Of a stretch of 64,000 nucleotides of DNA, positions 10,336 to 19,466 are shown piece by piece. The notes beneath the pieces are model-generated. The model made no database searches. It had not been told where the DNA came from and was given only the letters and a program-made list of their open reading frames with translations. The stretch's first letter is position 1. Each line of letters opens with the position of its first letter. A program made the position numbers and the translations under genes. This DNA is from Cytobacillus luteolus (lineage in GTDB: Bacteria; Bacillota; Bacilli; Bacillales; Bacillaceae_L): NCBI RefSeq assembly GCF_017873715.1, contig NZ_JAGGKM010000004.1:248001-312000 (forward strand). Reading direction: 5' to 3'.

Positions 10336-10446
10336 ATAGTATTTTAAATGTTTTTGTCTAAGTTGTTTTTGTCGATATCTCATTAGCGACATTTTTTATT
10401 ATACTCACCATGCGATCTAAAGTCAACACTTTTTGCAAAGTTTTTT

Positions 10447-10481
10447 AGGTAGGAAAATAATGTGCTCTTATTAACCTACCT
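10447..10481. terminator. Inverted repeat downstream of ysnB
   Basis: A 7-base perfect stem (10447-10453 with 10475-10481) extends with an inner AATAA/TTATT pairing and lies just past the ysnB stop. The T run is on the plus side only and is weak, so it may end the ysnB transcript inefficiently or act as an RNA-stability hairpin. Confidence 0.4.
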
Positions 10482-10488
10482 TTATATT

Positions 10489-11001
10489 TTATGTGAACTG
10501 AACCTCGGTTGTCAATGAATCAACTTTTGTACCATTAATATCGTAAAAACTAACAGAAGCATTTTTGTCCTTCAAATCCAGTATTGCATAAGTTCTTTCC
10601 CTTCTTAGTCTAGGAAGTCTTATACTACCTGGATTTATAAACAACGTTTCATCAATCATTTCTGCACCTGCGACATGGGAATGCCCAAAACATACAATTG
10701 AAGCTCCTAATTCCTTTGCACGATAATTAAGGTTCATTAAAGTCATTTTTACATTATAAAGATGACCGTGAGTGATTAACACTTCTTTATCTCCCACTTT
10801 CACTACTTGCTCAGTCGGGAGTTCCTGATCATGATCACAATTTCCTCTTACAGAAATAAATTGTAACATTTCATCTGCATTATGAATTAATTCAGAATCT
10901 CCGCAGTGAATCAATAGATCAACATCAGTCATATGTCTATCTTTTAAAACTACTAATTCGTTAGTCAAACCGTGGCTATCACTTACAATTAAAGCTCTCA
11001 T
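10489..11001 (-). CDS. ysnB: YfcE/MJ0936-type metallophosphoesterase
   Basis: A 170-residue calcineurin-like phosphodiesterase. Metal-binding motifs are in order: DSHG (8-11), HCGD, GNCDH, THGH, and GHSHVAG near 120. The substrate is unknown; relatives hydrolyse phosphodiesters in vitro. Its ATG overlaps the rdgB stop (ATGA), so translation is coupled to rdgB. The order rph-rdgB-ysnB is the same as in B. subtilis. Confidence 0.9.
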   Translation of the reverse strand: MRALIVSDSHGLTNELVVLKDRHMTDVDLLIHCGDSELIHNADEMLQFISVRGNCDHDQELPTEQVVKVGDKEVLITHGHLYNVKMTLMNLNYRAKELGASIVCFGHSHVAGAEMIDETLFINPGSIRLPRLRRERTYAILDLKDKNASVSFYDINGTKVDSLTTEVQFT

Positions 11002-11612
11002 AAGCTAGTTTCCTTTCCAGGATTGATGGATTCTAGTAGGCCCTTTAATTGTTTGAAAGCATTAGCACGATGACTAATTTGATTTTTTTCTTCCTTTGAA
11101 AGTTGAGCCATTGTTTTCCCTAATTCAGGAAGGAAAAAGATCGGATCATACCCAAACCCTTGATCACCAATAGGTGAAGTTGCAATAATCCCGTCACATG
11201 TTCCTTCAACAGTTTTTGTCTCGTCATTTGGTATAGCTAGCGCTAGTACACAATGAAACCTAGCAGTACGCTTATTTGTTGGTATACCCTCTAGCTCTTC
11301 TAGCACCTTCGCCATATTGGCTTGGTCATTCTTTTCAAATCCTGCATACCTAGCAGAATACACGCCTGGTCTCCCTTGTAATGCATCAATTGCTAGACCA
11401 GAGTCATCTGCAATTACGTTTGTTTTAAAGTGTTTCGAGATGGCTTCTGCCTTTAGAATTGCATTTTCTGTAAAAGTTGCCCCTGTCTCTTCTATATCTA
11501 TTATATCTTTGTAGTCTAATAAGGATTTTACAATTATACCAAGGGGTGTTAAAAGTGTCTTGAAGTCCGCGACCTTTCCCTTATTTGTTGTTGCAATTAA
11601 AATCTCTTTCAT
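10998..11612 (-). CDS. rdgB: XTP/dITP diphosphatase (non-canonical purine NTP pyrophosphatase)
   Basis: A HAM1-family enzyme that hydrolyses ITP, dITP and XTP to keep deaminated purines out of nucleic acids. The N-terminus IATTNKGK binds the triphosphate, and ADDSGL, GVYSARYAG, and GYDPIF with FGYDPIFFL follow; SHRANAF is near the C-terminus. A GTG at 11624 is in frame, but the ATG at 11612 has a ribosome site (GGTGG) at proper distance and matches the family start MKE, giving 204 residues. It begins one base after the rph stop. Confidence 0.93.
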   Translation of the reverse strand: MKEILIATTNKGKVADFKTLLTPLGIIVKSLLDYKDIIDIEETGATFTENAILKAEAISKHFKTNVIADDSGLAIDALQGRPGVYSARYAGFEKNDQANMAKVLEELEGIPTNKRTARFHCVLALAIPNDETKTVEGTCDGIIATSPIGDQGFGYDPIFFLPELGKTMAQLSKEEKNQISHRANAFKQLKGLLESINPGKETSL

Positions 11613-11613
11613 T

Positions 11614-12369
11614 TCATTTTCCACCTTCAGATATTTTCACTTCTATTCCTAAACCATTTAATACTTCTTTTTGAATAGAAACTATCTCTTTAATACCATG
11701 TTCACCTAGGTCTAACAATTCATTTAATTGAGATCTCGAAAAGGTTGCTTCTTCTCCAGTCCCTTGGACCTCTACTAGCTGTCCAGACCCTGTCATTATA
11801 ATATTCATATCAACTGCAGCTTTTGAATCTTCTATGTAATTTAAATCGAGGATCTCCCCATGTGTATCGATAATACCCACAGAAGTAGCAGCCAGGAAAT
11901 CAGTTATAGGTAGTGACTTTACCTTTTTCTGATTAACTAATTTCGATAAAGCAATAACCATTGCAACATATGCTCCAGATATTGAAGCAGTCCTTGTCCC
12001 ACCATCAGCTTGTATAACATCACAATCAATCCAAATAGTTCTTTCACCTAGCTCTTCTAAATTCACAACAGAACGGAGAGACCGACCAATAAGACGCTGG
12101 ATTTCCATCGTTCGTCCTGTCACTTTTCCTTTACTAGACTCACGTATCGTTCTTTGCTCAGTTGCTCTTGGTAGCATAGAGTATTCTGCTGTAATCCACC
12201 CTTTTCCTTCACCTCGCATAAATGGAGGCACTCGATCTTCAACTGAAGCATTACAAATGACCTTTGTGTCGCCCACAGAAATTAATACTGATCCTTCTGG
12301 GTGCTTAATAAAATTTAGATCAAAGCTTATTTCCCTAAGTTGATTGTTTTCTCGCCCATCTACTCTCAT
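11614..12369 (-). CDS. rph: Ribonuclease PH
   Basis: A 251-residue phosphate-dependent 3' exoribonuclease that trims tRNA precursors. It has the PNPase-like fold signatures: [11 protein letters not shown]-like [30 protein letters not shown], and [14 protein letters not shown] with the catalytic Asp. The C-terminal tail ends [11 protein letters not shown]. The start ATG has an AGGGAAT ribosome site. It leads the rph-rdgB-ysnB operon. Confidence 0.96.
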   Translation of the reverse strand: MRVDGRENNQLREISFDLNFIKHPEGSVLISVGDTKVICNASVEDRVPPFMRGEGKGWITAEYSMLPRATEQRTIRESSKGKVTGRTMEIQRLIGRSLRSVVNLEELGERTIWIDCDVIQADGGTRTASISGAYVAMVIALSKLVNQKKVKSLPITDFLAATSVGIIDTHGEILDLNYIEDSKAAVDMNIIMTGSGQLVEVQGTGEEATFSRSQLNELLDLGEHGIKEIVSIQKEVLNGLGIEVKISEGGK

Positions 12370-12394
12370 ATCAATTCCCTACCTTCCACAATAA

Positions 12395-12426
12395 AGAAGA
12401 GGCGGGCACTAAGCCAACCTCTTTTT
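12395..12426 (-). terminator. Terminator after gerM
   Basis: A stem with paired GAGG/CCTC blocks and an inner GGC/GCC pairing is followed on the minus strand by a broken T run. It separates gerM from rph. Confidence 0.6.
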
Positions 12427-12459
12427 AAACTTACCTATAGTATATCAAAATTAATAAGA

Positions 12460-13521
12460 TTAAAAACTACCAGTGTTGACTTTTTCAGGACGTGTAACAG
12501 GTTCTGTTAACGTTTTTCCTTCATCAGTCATAACTTCTGGATTACCAGCGACAGTAATTGCAACACTTTCAATCCCTGGTTGTTCAGTTAGAGATAATAC
12601 TAAGGAATTAATTACATGTCTAGAAATCATTTTTTCCTCGAAACTACCATAAATGTTTTCGTTAAAGTCTAATGTTACTTTTCCATTTTCATACGTAGCA
12701 CTTAGAAGAGCTGCATCCGTTTGAAAATCACTTAATAGGCTTGAGTTATAGTCTGGTCCTTCGATTAATTCTTTTACAATGACAGCAATATTGTCCTCGT
12801 CAGTTTCTGATTTATCAATACGCTTTGTTACTGGTACATAATAGATGCCCTCTTGGTTCTCAGCTAAGAAGTATAACGTGATAGGTTTAGTGTTTGTAAT
12901 ATCTACTACTTCACTGTTATCTAAGTTAATGCCAGCTGATCGGTTTAATCCATTCCCGATTGGGGTACCGTTAACAGGCATTTCATCTTGCTCATGTCCA
13001 TTTATACGGATTTTAACATTTTTTATGGAATCAAATTGAGTAAGTGTATACGTTATCGATTGTAAAATTCGTAACTCATCCTCTGGTTGATAGTTTGCAA
13101 ACTCTTTAGAAAAGTCAACAATAACCGTATTCCCATCCATATTTGTAGTTACTTGAGTATCTTGTGGTAGTACTGCTCTAAAACCATTAGGCAGCATCTC
13201 TGTAACAGGTCCACCTTCTACCAAGTATTCTAAAACCTGCTTAGCTACACCCTCGGATTTAGGAAGCTGAAAGGTTTGTGGAACTACCATTCCATTTTTA
13301 TCTACTAGATAAAGCTCCCTCGTTACTGATTCAACTGATGCTTCATCTCCCATTTCAGTTCCACTCTCAGTAGTGTCTATATCTTCATTCGTATACGTCA
13401 CATCTTGTGGTGGGTCAATTTCTTCTACCGCTGGTTCTCCTCCAAATAGTCCACACCCCGATAGTAATACTGATGAAGCAATAACTGTTGCTGCAATTTT
13501 AGACTTTGTTAAATCTCGCAT
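12460..13521 (-). CDS. gerM: GerM sporulation/germination lipoprotein
   Basis: A 353-residue secreted lipoprotein. The signal peptide ends LLSGC, so lipidation is predicted near Cys23. A short acidic linker is followed by two GerMN domains (about residues 95-190 and 235-330). Each carries the pattern of an L-x-L-V-x-G-rich start and a VxxDFxxEF/NIYG strand (VIVDFSKEF and VTLDFNENIYG). In B. subtilis GerM is needed for normal sporulation and germination. I did not find a convincing SigE promoter. It is upstream of rph and downstream of racE, as in B. subtilis. Confidence 0.93.
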   Translation of the reverse strand: MRDLTKSKIAATVIASSVLLSGCGLFGGEPAVEEIDPPQDVTYTNEDIDTTESGTEMGDEASVESVTRELYLVDKNGMVVPQTFQLPKSEGVAKQVLEYLVEGGPVTEMLPNGFRAVLPQDTQVTTNMDGNTVIVDFSKEFANYQPEDELRILQSITYTLTQFDSIKNVKIRINGHEQDEMPVNGTPIGNGLNRSAGINLDNSEVVDITNTKPITLYFLAENQEGIYYVPVTKRIDKSETDEDNIAVIVKELIEGPDYNSSLLSDFQTDAALLSATYENGKVTLDFNENIYGSFEEKMISRHVINSLVLSLTEQPGIESVAITVAGNPEVMTDEGKTLTEPVTRPEKVNTGSF

Positions 13522-13636
13522 ACATAATCCCTCCCATGGTGGTTTGTACTACTATGTATACGAGCTATTTTTCATTTTAGACCGACTTTTACTAAAAGAA
13601 ATCTTCTTTCTTATATATTTATTTCTATTAAGATAA

Positions 13637-13664
13637 AAAACTCCAGTAGTCTATAACTGGAGTT
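13637..13664 (-). terminator. Terminator after racE
   Basis: A 10-11 base perfect stem (13638-13647 with 13654-13664) overlaps the racE stop codon, and a T run follows on the minus strand. Confidence 0.85.
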
Positions 13665-14458
13665 TAAATCTGAACTGTTTTTATATTTTCAATTGGTCGT
13701 TCAAGCCATTGTGACGCGATCTTTTGAAAAATCTCTTTTTCTCCTGTTGTTAAGAAGAGGTGGTTTCTCTTATTAGAACCTTTATTTAGTAATCCATTGT
13801 AGTAAAGAATCGTACTTACTTCCCTAGCCGTCTCGTCGCCGGAACATATGAGATTCACACTATTTCCGACAGCTTCTTGAATGGTAGGTCTCAATAATGG
13901 GTAATGTGTACAACCTAGAATCAATGTATCCATCCTACTATCTTCAAAAGGAAGAAGAGATTCTTTCACAATCTGCATTGCCTTTTCATTATTGAAATCT
14001 CCACTTTCCACTAATGGAACAAAACTAGGGCAAGCTAAGCTTTCTACATTAATCTGACTATTTATTGATTTAAGAGCCGTTTCGTACGCTCCACTATTTA
14101 TTGTATTAATTGTCCCTATAACACCTATGTTGTGATTTTTAGTTACCTTAAGTGCTGTTCTTGCTCCAGGGAATACAACTCCAATTACCGGTATATTTAA
14201 TTCTGCTTGAATATCGTCCAAAACTAGAGCGGTTGCCGTATTACATGCAATGACTAATAATTTTATGTTGTAAGCAAGTACGTAATTTGTCATTTCCCAA
14301 GTAAATTGACTAACTTCTTTCTTAGGCCTTGGACCATACGGACACCTAGCAGTGTCGCCTAAGTAGATAATTTCTTCTTTAGGTAATTGACGCATAATTT
14401 CTTTTGCTACTGTCAGTCCACCGACCCCAGAATCGATAATTCCAATTGGTCTGTACAA
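13664..14458 (-). CDS. racE: Glutamate racemase
   Basis: A 264-residue PLP-independent racemase supplying D-glutamate for peptidoglycan. Substrate and catalytic motifs are DSGVGGLTV (10-18), [18 protein letters not shown] with the first catalytic Cys, and GCTHYPLL with the second. The start is TTG at 14458, placed six bases after GAGGCG; no ATG is available nearby. It follows the MarR-type gene by ten bases, so the two probably form one operon. Confidence 0.96.
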   Translation of the reverse strand: MYRPIGIIDSGVGGLTVAKEIMRQLPKEEIIYLGDTARCPYGPRPKKEVSQFTWEMTNYVLAYNIKLLVIACNTATALVLDDIQAELNIPVIGVVFPGARTALKVTKNHNIGVIGTINTINSGAYETALKSINSQINVESLACPSFVPLVESGDFNNEKAMQIVKESLLPFEDSRMDTLILGCTHYPLLRPTIQEAVGNSVNLICSGDETAREVSTILYYNGLLNKGSNKRNHLFLTTGEKEIFQKIASQWLERPIENIKTVQI

Positions 14459-14468
14459 AAAAATCGCC

Positions 14469-14927
14469 TCATTCTGCTTTCATTTCATGATGTAGTTTAG
14501 CTAAACTTTTCTCTAAAACTAGTATTTCTTCTTTTGAAAAATCACCAAGTACTTCAGATAAGTAATTCTGACGTTTTTGTATTACTTCCTCGATAATGCG
14601 CTCACCTTCATCAAGCAGGTGAATCCTTACCACTCGGCGGTCGTTAGGGTCTTTAACACGCATAACTAGATGATTCTTTTCCATTCGATCAATTAAGTCT
14701 GTAGTTGTGCTGCATGCGAGAAACATTTTATTGGAAAGCTCACCAATCGTCATATCGCCACCTTCAAAAAGCCATTGAAGTGCAACAAACTGAGGTGGAG
14801 TAATTGTATAATTACTAAGAATTTCTCGACCCTTTTGTTTAATGATAGCCGAGATATACCTTAACGATTTTTCTAAATCTGCAACTACCTGATCTTCACT
14901 TACCGTTTGATGTCCTTGAATTGACAT
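14469..14927 (-). CDS. ysmB: MarR-family transcriptional regulator
   Basis: A 152-residue winged-helix regulator. The DNA-binding part spans about residues 50-110 ([26 protein letters not shown], then [12 protein letters not shown], the typical MarR wing). Long helices at both ends serve dimerisation. Two ATGs compete: the one at 14933 touches the AAGGGGG ribosome site, so the ATG at 14927, six bases beyond it, is chosen. It lies upstream of racE as ysmB does in B. subtilis. Effector and targets are unknown. Confidence 0.85.
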   Translation of the reverse strand: MSIQGHQTVSEDQVVADLEKSLRYISAIIKQKGREILSNYTITPPQFVALQWLFEGGDMTIGELSNKMFLACSTTTDLIDRMEKNHLVMRVKDPNDRRVVRIHLLDEGERIIEEVIQKRQNYLSEVLGDFSKEEILVLEKSLAKLHHEMKAE

Positions 14928-15079
14928 AATCATCCCCCTTTATAGAATTTAACCACATTCTCTACTAATTTATTTTATTTTCTACTTTTTTCGTCAAAAA
15001 TGCAAGTAACATTTAGATTACACACCTATATTTAGTGAGTTCTACCAACAAACTTTAAGGGGGGATTTGCTATAAAACA

Positions 15080-15117
15080 AATCAGCTACCTTACTTTTGT
15101 TGTAAGATAGCTGATTG
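15080..15117 (-). terminator. Terminator after gerE
   Basis: A 15-base stem with one mismatch (15080-15094 with 15102-15116) lies just past the gerE stop. A TTTGTTTT tail follows on the minus strand. Confidence 0.85.
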
Positions 15118-15120
15118 TAC

Positions 15121-15345
15121 TTAAAGCTTAAGTTCGCCCATTCGAAGGAGCTCGACAACTGCTTGAGAGCGCCCCTTGACACCAAGCTTTTGCATCGCAT
15201 TCGAAATGTGATTTCTAACCGTTTTTTCACTAATAAACAAATCACTGGCGATTTCTTTTGTTGTTTTGTCCTGAACTAATAGTTCAAAAACTTCTCTTTC
15301 TCTCTTTGTGAGTAGTGGCTTTGGTTGAAACTCATTCTCCTTCAA
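15121..15345 (-). CDS. gerE: GerE late mother-cell transcription factor
   Basis: A 74-residue LuxR/FixJ-type regulator that acts with SigK on late spore-coat genes. It is nearly all one helix-turn-helix domain: LTKREREVFELL, then KEIASDLFISEKTVRNHIS and QKLGVKGRSQAV. It is close to the B. subtilis protein residue by residue as I recall it. The start is TTG at 15345, nine bases after a strong AAGGAGGG, and no ATG fits. A SigK-type promoter lies upstream. Confidence 0.97.
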   Translation of the reverse strand: MKENEFQPKPLLTKREREVFELLVQDKTTKEIASDLFISEKTVRNHISNAMQKLGVKGRSQAVVELLRMGELKL

Positions 15346-15409
15346 GTACTGTAACCCTCCTTGCCTTAGCCAGAGCTGAACTACCGGATGGGTATATATT
15401 TAGTCAACA

Positions 15410-15439
15410 TATACTATGAGGTAAATGCGTTTCCTGTGA
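15410..15439 (-). promoter_or_regulatory. SigK-type promoter for gerE
   Basis: On the minus strand TCAC (15436-15439) is followed after 17 bases by CATAGTATA (15410-15418), which fits the SigK -10 pattern CATAnnnTA. It sits 65 bases upstream of the gerE start. SigK dependence of gerE is established in B. subtilis. Confidence 0.7.
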
Positions 15440-15477
15440 CTGAAATTACGATATGTATTATTATTAATCGCCTATTT

Positions 15478-15948
15478 TTATATGAAAATAAGTTCCTTTG
15501 ATACATTTTCTATTACGTTTCTCATATCTGTTGACCATGGTACGCCCTTAGCCTTCTTCTTCGACATTTGAACAATTGTTCCTCTACCTGTAAAGAAGGC
15601 ATTTTTATGCTCATCCCCACCCATATAATGAAGATCAATCGACGAGTTGCCAATTTTGTGAACCTTAACATAGATGTCGATGACTTGATCAAAATAAACC
15701 TGCTTTACAAAATCACACTGAAGATCTGCTACAACAGGGATAACTTCGCTTGCTGGTTTGGTCCATTCTTGCATAAACCCTAACGCTTTAAAGAACTCGA
15801 TTCGCGCCTCTTCAAAATAGATAAAAGGAATTGTGTTGTTCAAGTGTCCAAACATGTCTGTTTCTGAAAAACGGACTTTAATTTTATGACTAAATTCGAA
15901 TGATTCTTTCCATGAGGATAAATCATTAATATAAGGTATGTTTTTCAT
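15478..15948 (-). CDS. ysmA: YbgC-type acyl-CoA thioesterase (hotdog fold)
   Basis: A 156-residue 4-hydroxybenzoyl-CoA thioesterase-like protein. The active-site segment FSETDMFGHLNNTIPFIYFEEAR fits the family pattern with the catalytic Asp and the helix that follows. A DLQCDFVKQV strand and DLHYMG continue the hotdog sheet. The substrate is not known. Its place between gerE and sdhB is that of B. subtilis ysmA. Confidence 0.85.
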   Translation of the reverse strand: MKNIPYINDLSSWKESFEFSHKIKVRFSETDMFGHLNNTIPFIYFEEARIEFFKALGFMQEWTKPASEVIPVVADLQCDFVKQVYFDQVIDIYVKVHKIGNSSIDLHYMGGDEHKNAFFTGRGTIVQMSKKKAKGVPWSTDMRNVIENVSKELIFI

Positions 15949-16022
15949 CCTAAGATGCTCCTAACTTTTGGTATTTAATAAAGGTTCTTTTCTAAAAGAA
16001 TGTTGTTTTAACAGTGAACATT

Positions 16023-16159
16023 GACCGTTCCTTTGCGCTGCAGGCACTTGCTTTCCGCCGGGAGGAATGCGAGCCTCCTCGGCGCATACGCCTGTGGGGT
16101 CTCGCCGGATATTCCTCTACTTCCCGCAGGAGTCAAGTGCCTTCCGCTCCAATCCACTC
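16023..16159 (+). repeat. Hairpin repeat family 1, copy A
   Basis: A 137-base GC-rich palindromic element lies in the gap between ysmA and the sdhB terminator. Outer arms pair through GGCACTTG/CAAGTGCC, and an inner variable stem pairs GAGGAAT-GCGAG with CTCGC-ATTCCTC. The conserved core contains GCCTCCTC and CTGTGGGGTCTC, and the 3' part has CCCGCAGGAGTC. It belongs with copies at 23863, 24665, 42510, 45052, 55458 and 61781. Confidence 0.9.
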
Positions 16160-16206
16160 TTGTTAAATACAGATAAAAGCAACAAACTTTACGAAAAGAG
16201 CATTAG

Positions 16207-16241
16207 TAAAAAAGCCCCTTCAATAATTTGAAGAGGCTTTT
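16207..16241 (-). terminator. Terminator after sdhB
   Basis: A 12-base stem with one mismatch (16210-16221 with 16230-16241) follows the sdhB stop and has a T run on the minus strand. It ends the sdhCAB operon. Confidence 0.85.
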
Positions 16242-16245
16242 ACTA

Positions 16246-17007
16246 TTACGCTTGATCACTTCCGAAGAAGTTTCGGAATGATTGGATTGTTGTATCTCTG
16301 TTTAATGCTGCAATTGATGTTGTTAAAGGGATACCCTTTGGACAGGATTGCACACAGTTTTGTGAGTTACCACAGTTCGCAAGACCACCATCACCCATGA
16401 TTGAATTTAGACGTTCTGCTTTATTCATTTCACCAGTTGGGTGAGCATTGAATAAACGAACTTGGGATAAAGGTGCAGGTCCAATGAAATCAGATTTACT
16501 ATTTACATTAGGACAAGCCTCTAAACACACACCACATGTCATACATTTTGAAAGCTCATATGCCCACTGACGCTTTGTTTCAGGCATACGTGGTCCAGGA
16601 CCTAAATCATAAGTTCCATCAATCGGAATCCATGCTTTTACCTTTTTAAGAGAATCAAACATTCTCTTACGATCTACCTGTAAATCACGAACTACTGGGA
16701 ATGTTCTCATTGGCTCCAAACGAATTGGCTGCTCTAGTTGATCAACAAGTGCAGTACAAGACTGACGTGGTTTACCATTGATAATCATCGAACACGCACC
16801 ACATACTTCCTCAAGACAGTTCATGTCCCAAGAGATTGGTACTGTTTGATTTCCTCTAGCATCCACTGGATTACGTCTGATCTCCATTAGTGCTGAGATT
16901 ACATTCATGTTCGGACGATATGGAATTTTAAATTCCTGTGTATAAGGGGCTGTTTCAGGACTATCTTGACGAGTAATAATAAAATGAACAATTTTGTTTT
17001 CACTCAT
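16246..17007 (-). CDS. sdhB: Succinate dehydrogenase iron-sulfur subunit
   Basis: The 253-residue electron-transfer subunit of complex II. An N-terminal ferredoxin-type domain has the [2Fe-2S] ligands in CLEEVCGAC and the later RQSC. The C-terminal domain holds CMTCGVCLEACP and CVQSCPKGI for the [4Fe-4S] and [3Fe-4S] clusters. It starts three bases after sdhA, with its ribosome site GGGGGAGAA inside the sdhA end. It is the last gene of the operon. Confidence 0.98.
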   Translation of the reverse strand: MSENKIVHFIITRQDSPETAPYTQEFKIPYRPNMNVISALMEIRRNPVDARGNQTVPISWDMNCLEEVCGACSMIINGKPRQSCTALVDQLEQPIRLEPMRTFPVVRDLQVDRKRMFDSLKKVKAWIPIDGTYDLGPGPRMPETKRQWAYELSKCMTCGVCLEACPNVNSKSDFIGPAPLSQVRLFNAHPTGEMNKAERLNSIMGDGGLANCGNSQNCVQSCPKGIPLTTSIAALNRDTTIQSFRNFFGSDQA

Positions 17008-17010
17008 GTT

Positions 17011-18771
17011 TTAGTTCTCCCCCTTTTTCTTAGAGTAATCACGCTTACGTGGCTGAATTAAAGATGTATCAACATCCTCATAGCTAAATTGTGGCGCAGA
17101 CTTACTATCTTTAAATTTAGCCATTGTTGTTTTTAACCACTCTTCATCATTACGCTCAGTGAATTCTGGTTTATAATGTGCTCCACGGCTCTCATTACGG
17201 TTGTAAGCACCAAGTGTTACAACACGAGAAAGATGAAGCATGTTTTCTAATTGACGAGTAAATACTGCACCTTGGTTGCTCCATTTCGCAGTATCATTAA
17301 TATTGATATTTCCAAAACGCTCAAGTAGCTCTTGGATTTTCTCATCTGTTTTCAATAACTTATCATTGTATCTAACAACAGTAACATTATCTGTCATCCA
17401 CTCACCAAGTTCTTTGTGTAGGACATATGCATTTTCGTTACCGTCCATGCTCATGATTGAATTCCACTTGTCTTCTTGTTCTTTAACGTGACGGTCAAAT
17501 ACTGAAGAAGGAATTGCATCCGTACTCTTTTCTAATCCATTCATGTAACGAATTGCATTTGGACCAGCAACCATACCACCATAAATAGCAGATAATAATG
17601 AGTTAGCCCCTAAACGGTTTGCACCGTGTTGAGAGTAATCACACTCACCAGCTGCAAAAAGGCCTGGAATATTCGTCATTTGGTCGTAGTCAACCCATAG
17701 TCCACCCATTGAATAGTGAACAGCAGGGAAAATTTTCATTGGCACTTTACGAGGATCATCACCCATGAATTTCTCATAGATTTCAATGATTCCACCAAGT
17801 TTAATATCAAGCTCTTTAGGATCTTTATGAGAAAGATCTAAATACACCATGTTTTCTCCGTTAATACCAGCTTTTAAGTCTACACATACGTGGAAGATCT
17901 CACGAGTTGCGATATCACGTGGTACTAAGTTTCCGTAAGCAGGATATTTCTCTTCTAGGAAATACCATGGCTTTCCATCTTTATAAGTCCAAACACGTCC
18001 ACCCTCACCACGAGCTGATTCACTCATCAAACGAAGCTTATCATCTCCCGGGATAGCTGTAGGGTGAATTTGAATAAACTCACCATTTGAATAAATTGCA
18101 CCTTGTTGATATACGATAGATGCAGCAGAACCAGTATTAATAACTGAGTTAGTTGATTTACCGAAAATAATCCCAGGTCCGCCTGTTGCCATAATTACAG
18201 CATCAGCAGCGAAAGCCTTAATTTCCATTGTTGTTAAGTCCTGACCTGTAATACCTCGACAAACACCCTCATCATCAATAATAGCACCTAAAAATTCCCA
18301 TCCTTCATACTTTGTAACTAGTCCTGCCACTTCATAACGACGAACTTGCTCATCCAAAGCATAAAGTAATTGTTGACCTGTTGTTGCACCAGCAAATGCT
18401 GTACGGTGATGCTGAGTACCTCCAAAACGACGGAAATCAAGTAGTCCTTCTGGAGTTCTGTTAAACATTACACCCATACGGTCTAATAAATGAATAATTC
18501 CAGGAGCCGCCTCAGTCATAGCTTTTACAGGTGGTTGGTTTGCTAAGAAATCTCCACCGTAAACTGTATCATCAAAGTGTTCCCACGGAGAATCTCCTTC
18601 ACCCTTCGTATTTACAGCTCCATTAATCCCACCTTGTGCACAAACAGAGTGAGAACGTTTTACCGGAACAAGTGAAAATAAATCTACTTGTACTCCTGCT
18701 TCAGCAGCTTTAATCGTTGCCATTAAGCCAGCTAAACCACCGCCGACTACGATAATTCTTCCTTTACCCAT
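17011..18771 (-). CDS. sdhA: Succinate dehydrogenase flavoprotein subunit
   Basis: A 586-residue subunit that oxidises succinate to fumarate. The N-terminal dinucleotide fold reads VVGGGLAGLMA. The RSHSVCAQGG segment near residue 40 carries the His that binds FAD covalently. HPTAI, SARGEGGRVW and the capping-domain GGLWVDYD and GANRLGANSLL motifs follow. The length is as in B. subtilis. It lies between sdhC and sdhB on one transcript. Confidence 0.98.
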   Translation of the reverse strand: MGKGRIIVVGGGLAGLMATIKAAEAGVQVDLFSLVPVKRSHSVCAQGGINGAVNTKGEGDSPWEHFDDTVYGGDFLANQPPVKAMTEAAPGIIHLLDRMGVMFNRTPEGLLDFRRFGGTQHHRTAFAGATTGQQLLYALDEQVRRYEVAGLVTKYEGWEFLGAIIDDEGVCRGITGQDLTTMEIKAFAADAVIMATGGPGIIFGKSTNSVINTGSAASIVYQQGAIYSNGEFIQIHPTAIPGDDKLRLMSESARGEGGRVWTYKDGKPWYFLEEKYPAYGNLVPRDIATREIFHVCVDLKAGINGENMVYLDLSHKDPKELDIKLGGIIEIYEKFMGDDPRKVPMKIFPAVHYSMGGLWVDYDQMTNIPGLFAAGECDYSQHGANRLGANSLLSAIYGGMVAGPNAIRYMNGLEKSTDAIPSSVFDRHVKEQEDKWNSIMSMDGNENAYVLHKELGEWMTDNVTVVRYNDKLLKTDEKIQELLERFGNININDTAKWSNQGAVFTRQLENMLHLSRVVTLGAYNRNESRGAHYKPEFTERNDEEWLKTTMAKFKDSKSAPQFSYEDVDTSLIQPRKRDYSKKKGEN

Positions 18772-18857
18772 AGTAACTCACCCCTCAAAAGTTATTACAT
18801 ATGCAATAACGAGCTTAAATCATTTATTCTAATAAACTTAAATTATAGTTTTTTAGT

Positions 18858-19466
18858 TTATACAAATGCAAAAATCGCACGTAATCCTACGAAAGATAGT
18901 GCTACGAAAATACCAAGTGTTACATAAGTAGAAATTAATTGAGAACGTGGAGAAACTGTAATTCCCCAGCTTACACAGAATGACCACAAGCCGTTCGCAA
19001 AATGGAAGATTGTAGAAACAACACCCACAATGTAGAATACTAGCATGAAAGGATTAGCTAGGATGTTTTCCATCATTTGAAAGTTAACTTCAGCACCTAA
19101 TGCAGCTGCAATACGAGTTTCCCAAACATGCCAAACGATAAAGATAAGTGTAATAATACCTGTTACACGTTGTAATAAGAACATTTGGTTTCGGAAAAAA
19201 CTATAATTGCTAACATTGTTTTTAGCTGTAAACGCAATGTAAAGTCCATAAACAGCATGGAAGATAATTGGAATAAAGATAATTACAGCCTCTAATACAT
19301 AACGAAAAGGAAGACTTTCCATAAAATGAGCAGCATTGTTAAATGCCTCTACTCCCTTTGTCGCAAAATGATTCACAATTAAGTGTTGAATTAAGAATAT
19401 TCCAACTGGAACAACACCTAGAAGTGAATGGAGTCGACGATAAAAAAACTCACGATTTCCTCCCAT
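18858..19466 (-). CDS. sdhC: Succinate dehydrogenase cytochrome b558 subunit
   Basis: A 202-residue membrane anchor of complex II that passes electrons to menaquinone. Five hydrophobic segments are visible. The four haem-ligand histidines of the di-haem B. subtilis protein are all at the same numbers: His28, His70, His113 and His155. The ribosome site AAGGGGG precedes ATG. It is the first gene of sdhCAB. Confidence 0.97.
   Translation of the reverse strand: MGGNREFFYRRLHSLLGVVPVGIFLIQHLIVNHFATKGVEAFNNAAHFMESLPFRYVLEAVIIFIPIIFHAVYGLYIAFTAKNNVSNYSFFRNQMFLLQRVTGIITLIFIVWHVWETRIAAALGAEVNFQMMENILANPFMLVFYIVGVVSTIFHFANGLWSFCVSWGITVSPRSQLISTYVTLGIFVALSFVGLRAIFAFV

Noticed and set aside
10022-10336. 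Integrated genomic island at the tRNA-Arg
   Set aside because: No integrase, no foreign gene content and only about 150 bases between the partial copies. At most it is a scar.
15042-15245. Minus-strand frame overlapping gerE
   Set aside because: It runs through gerE in another frame, has no ribosome site and includes the gerE terminator.
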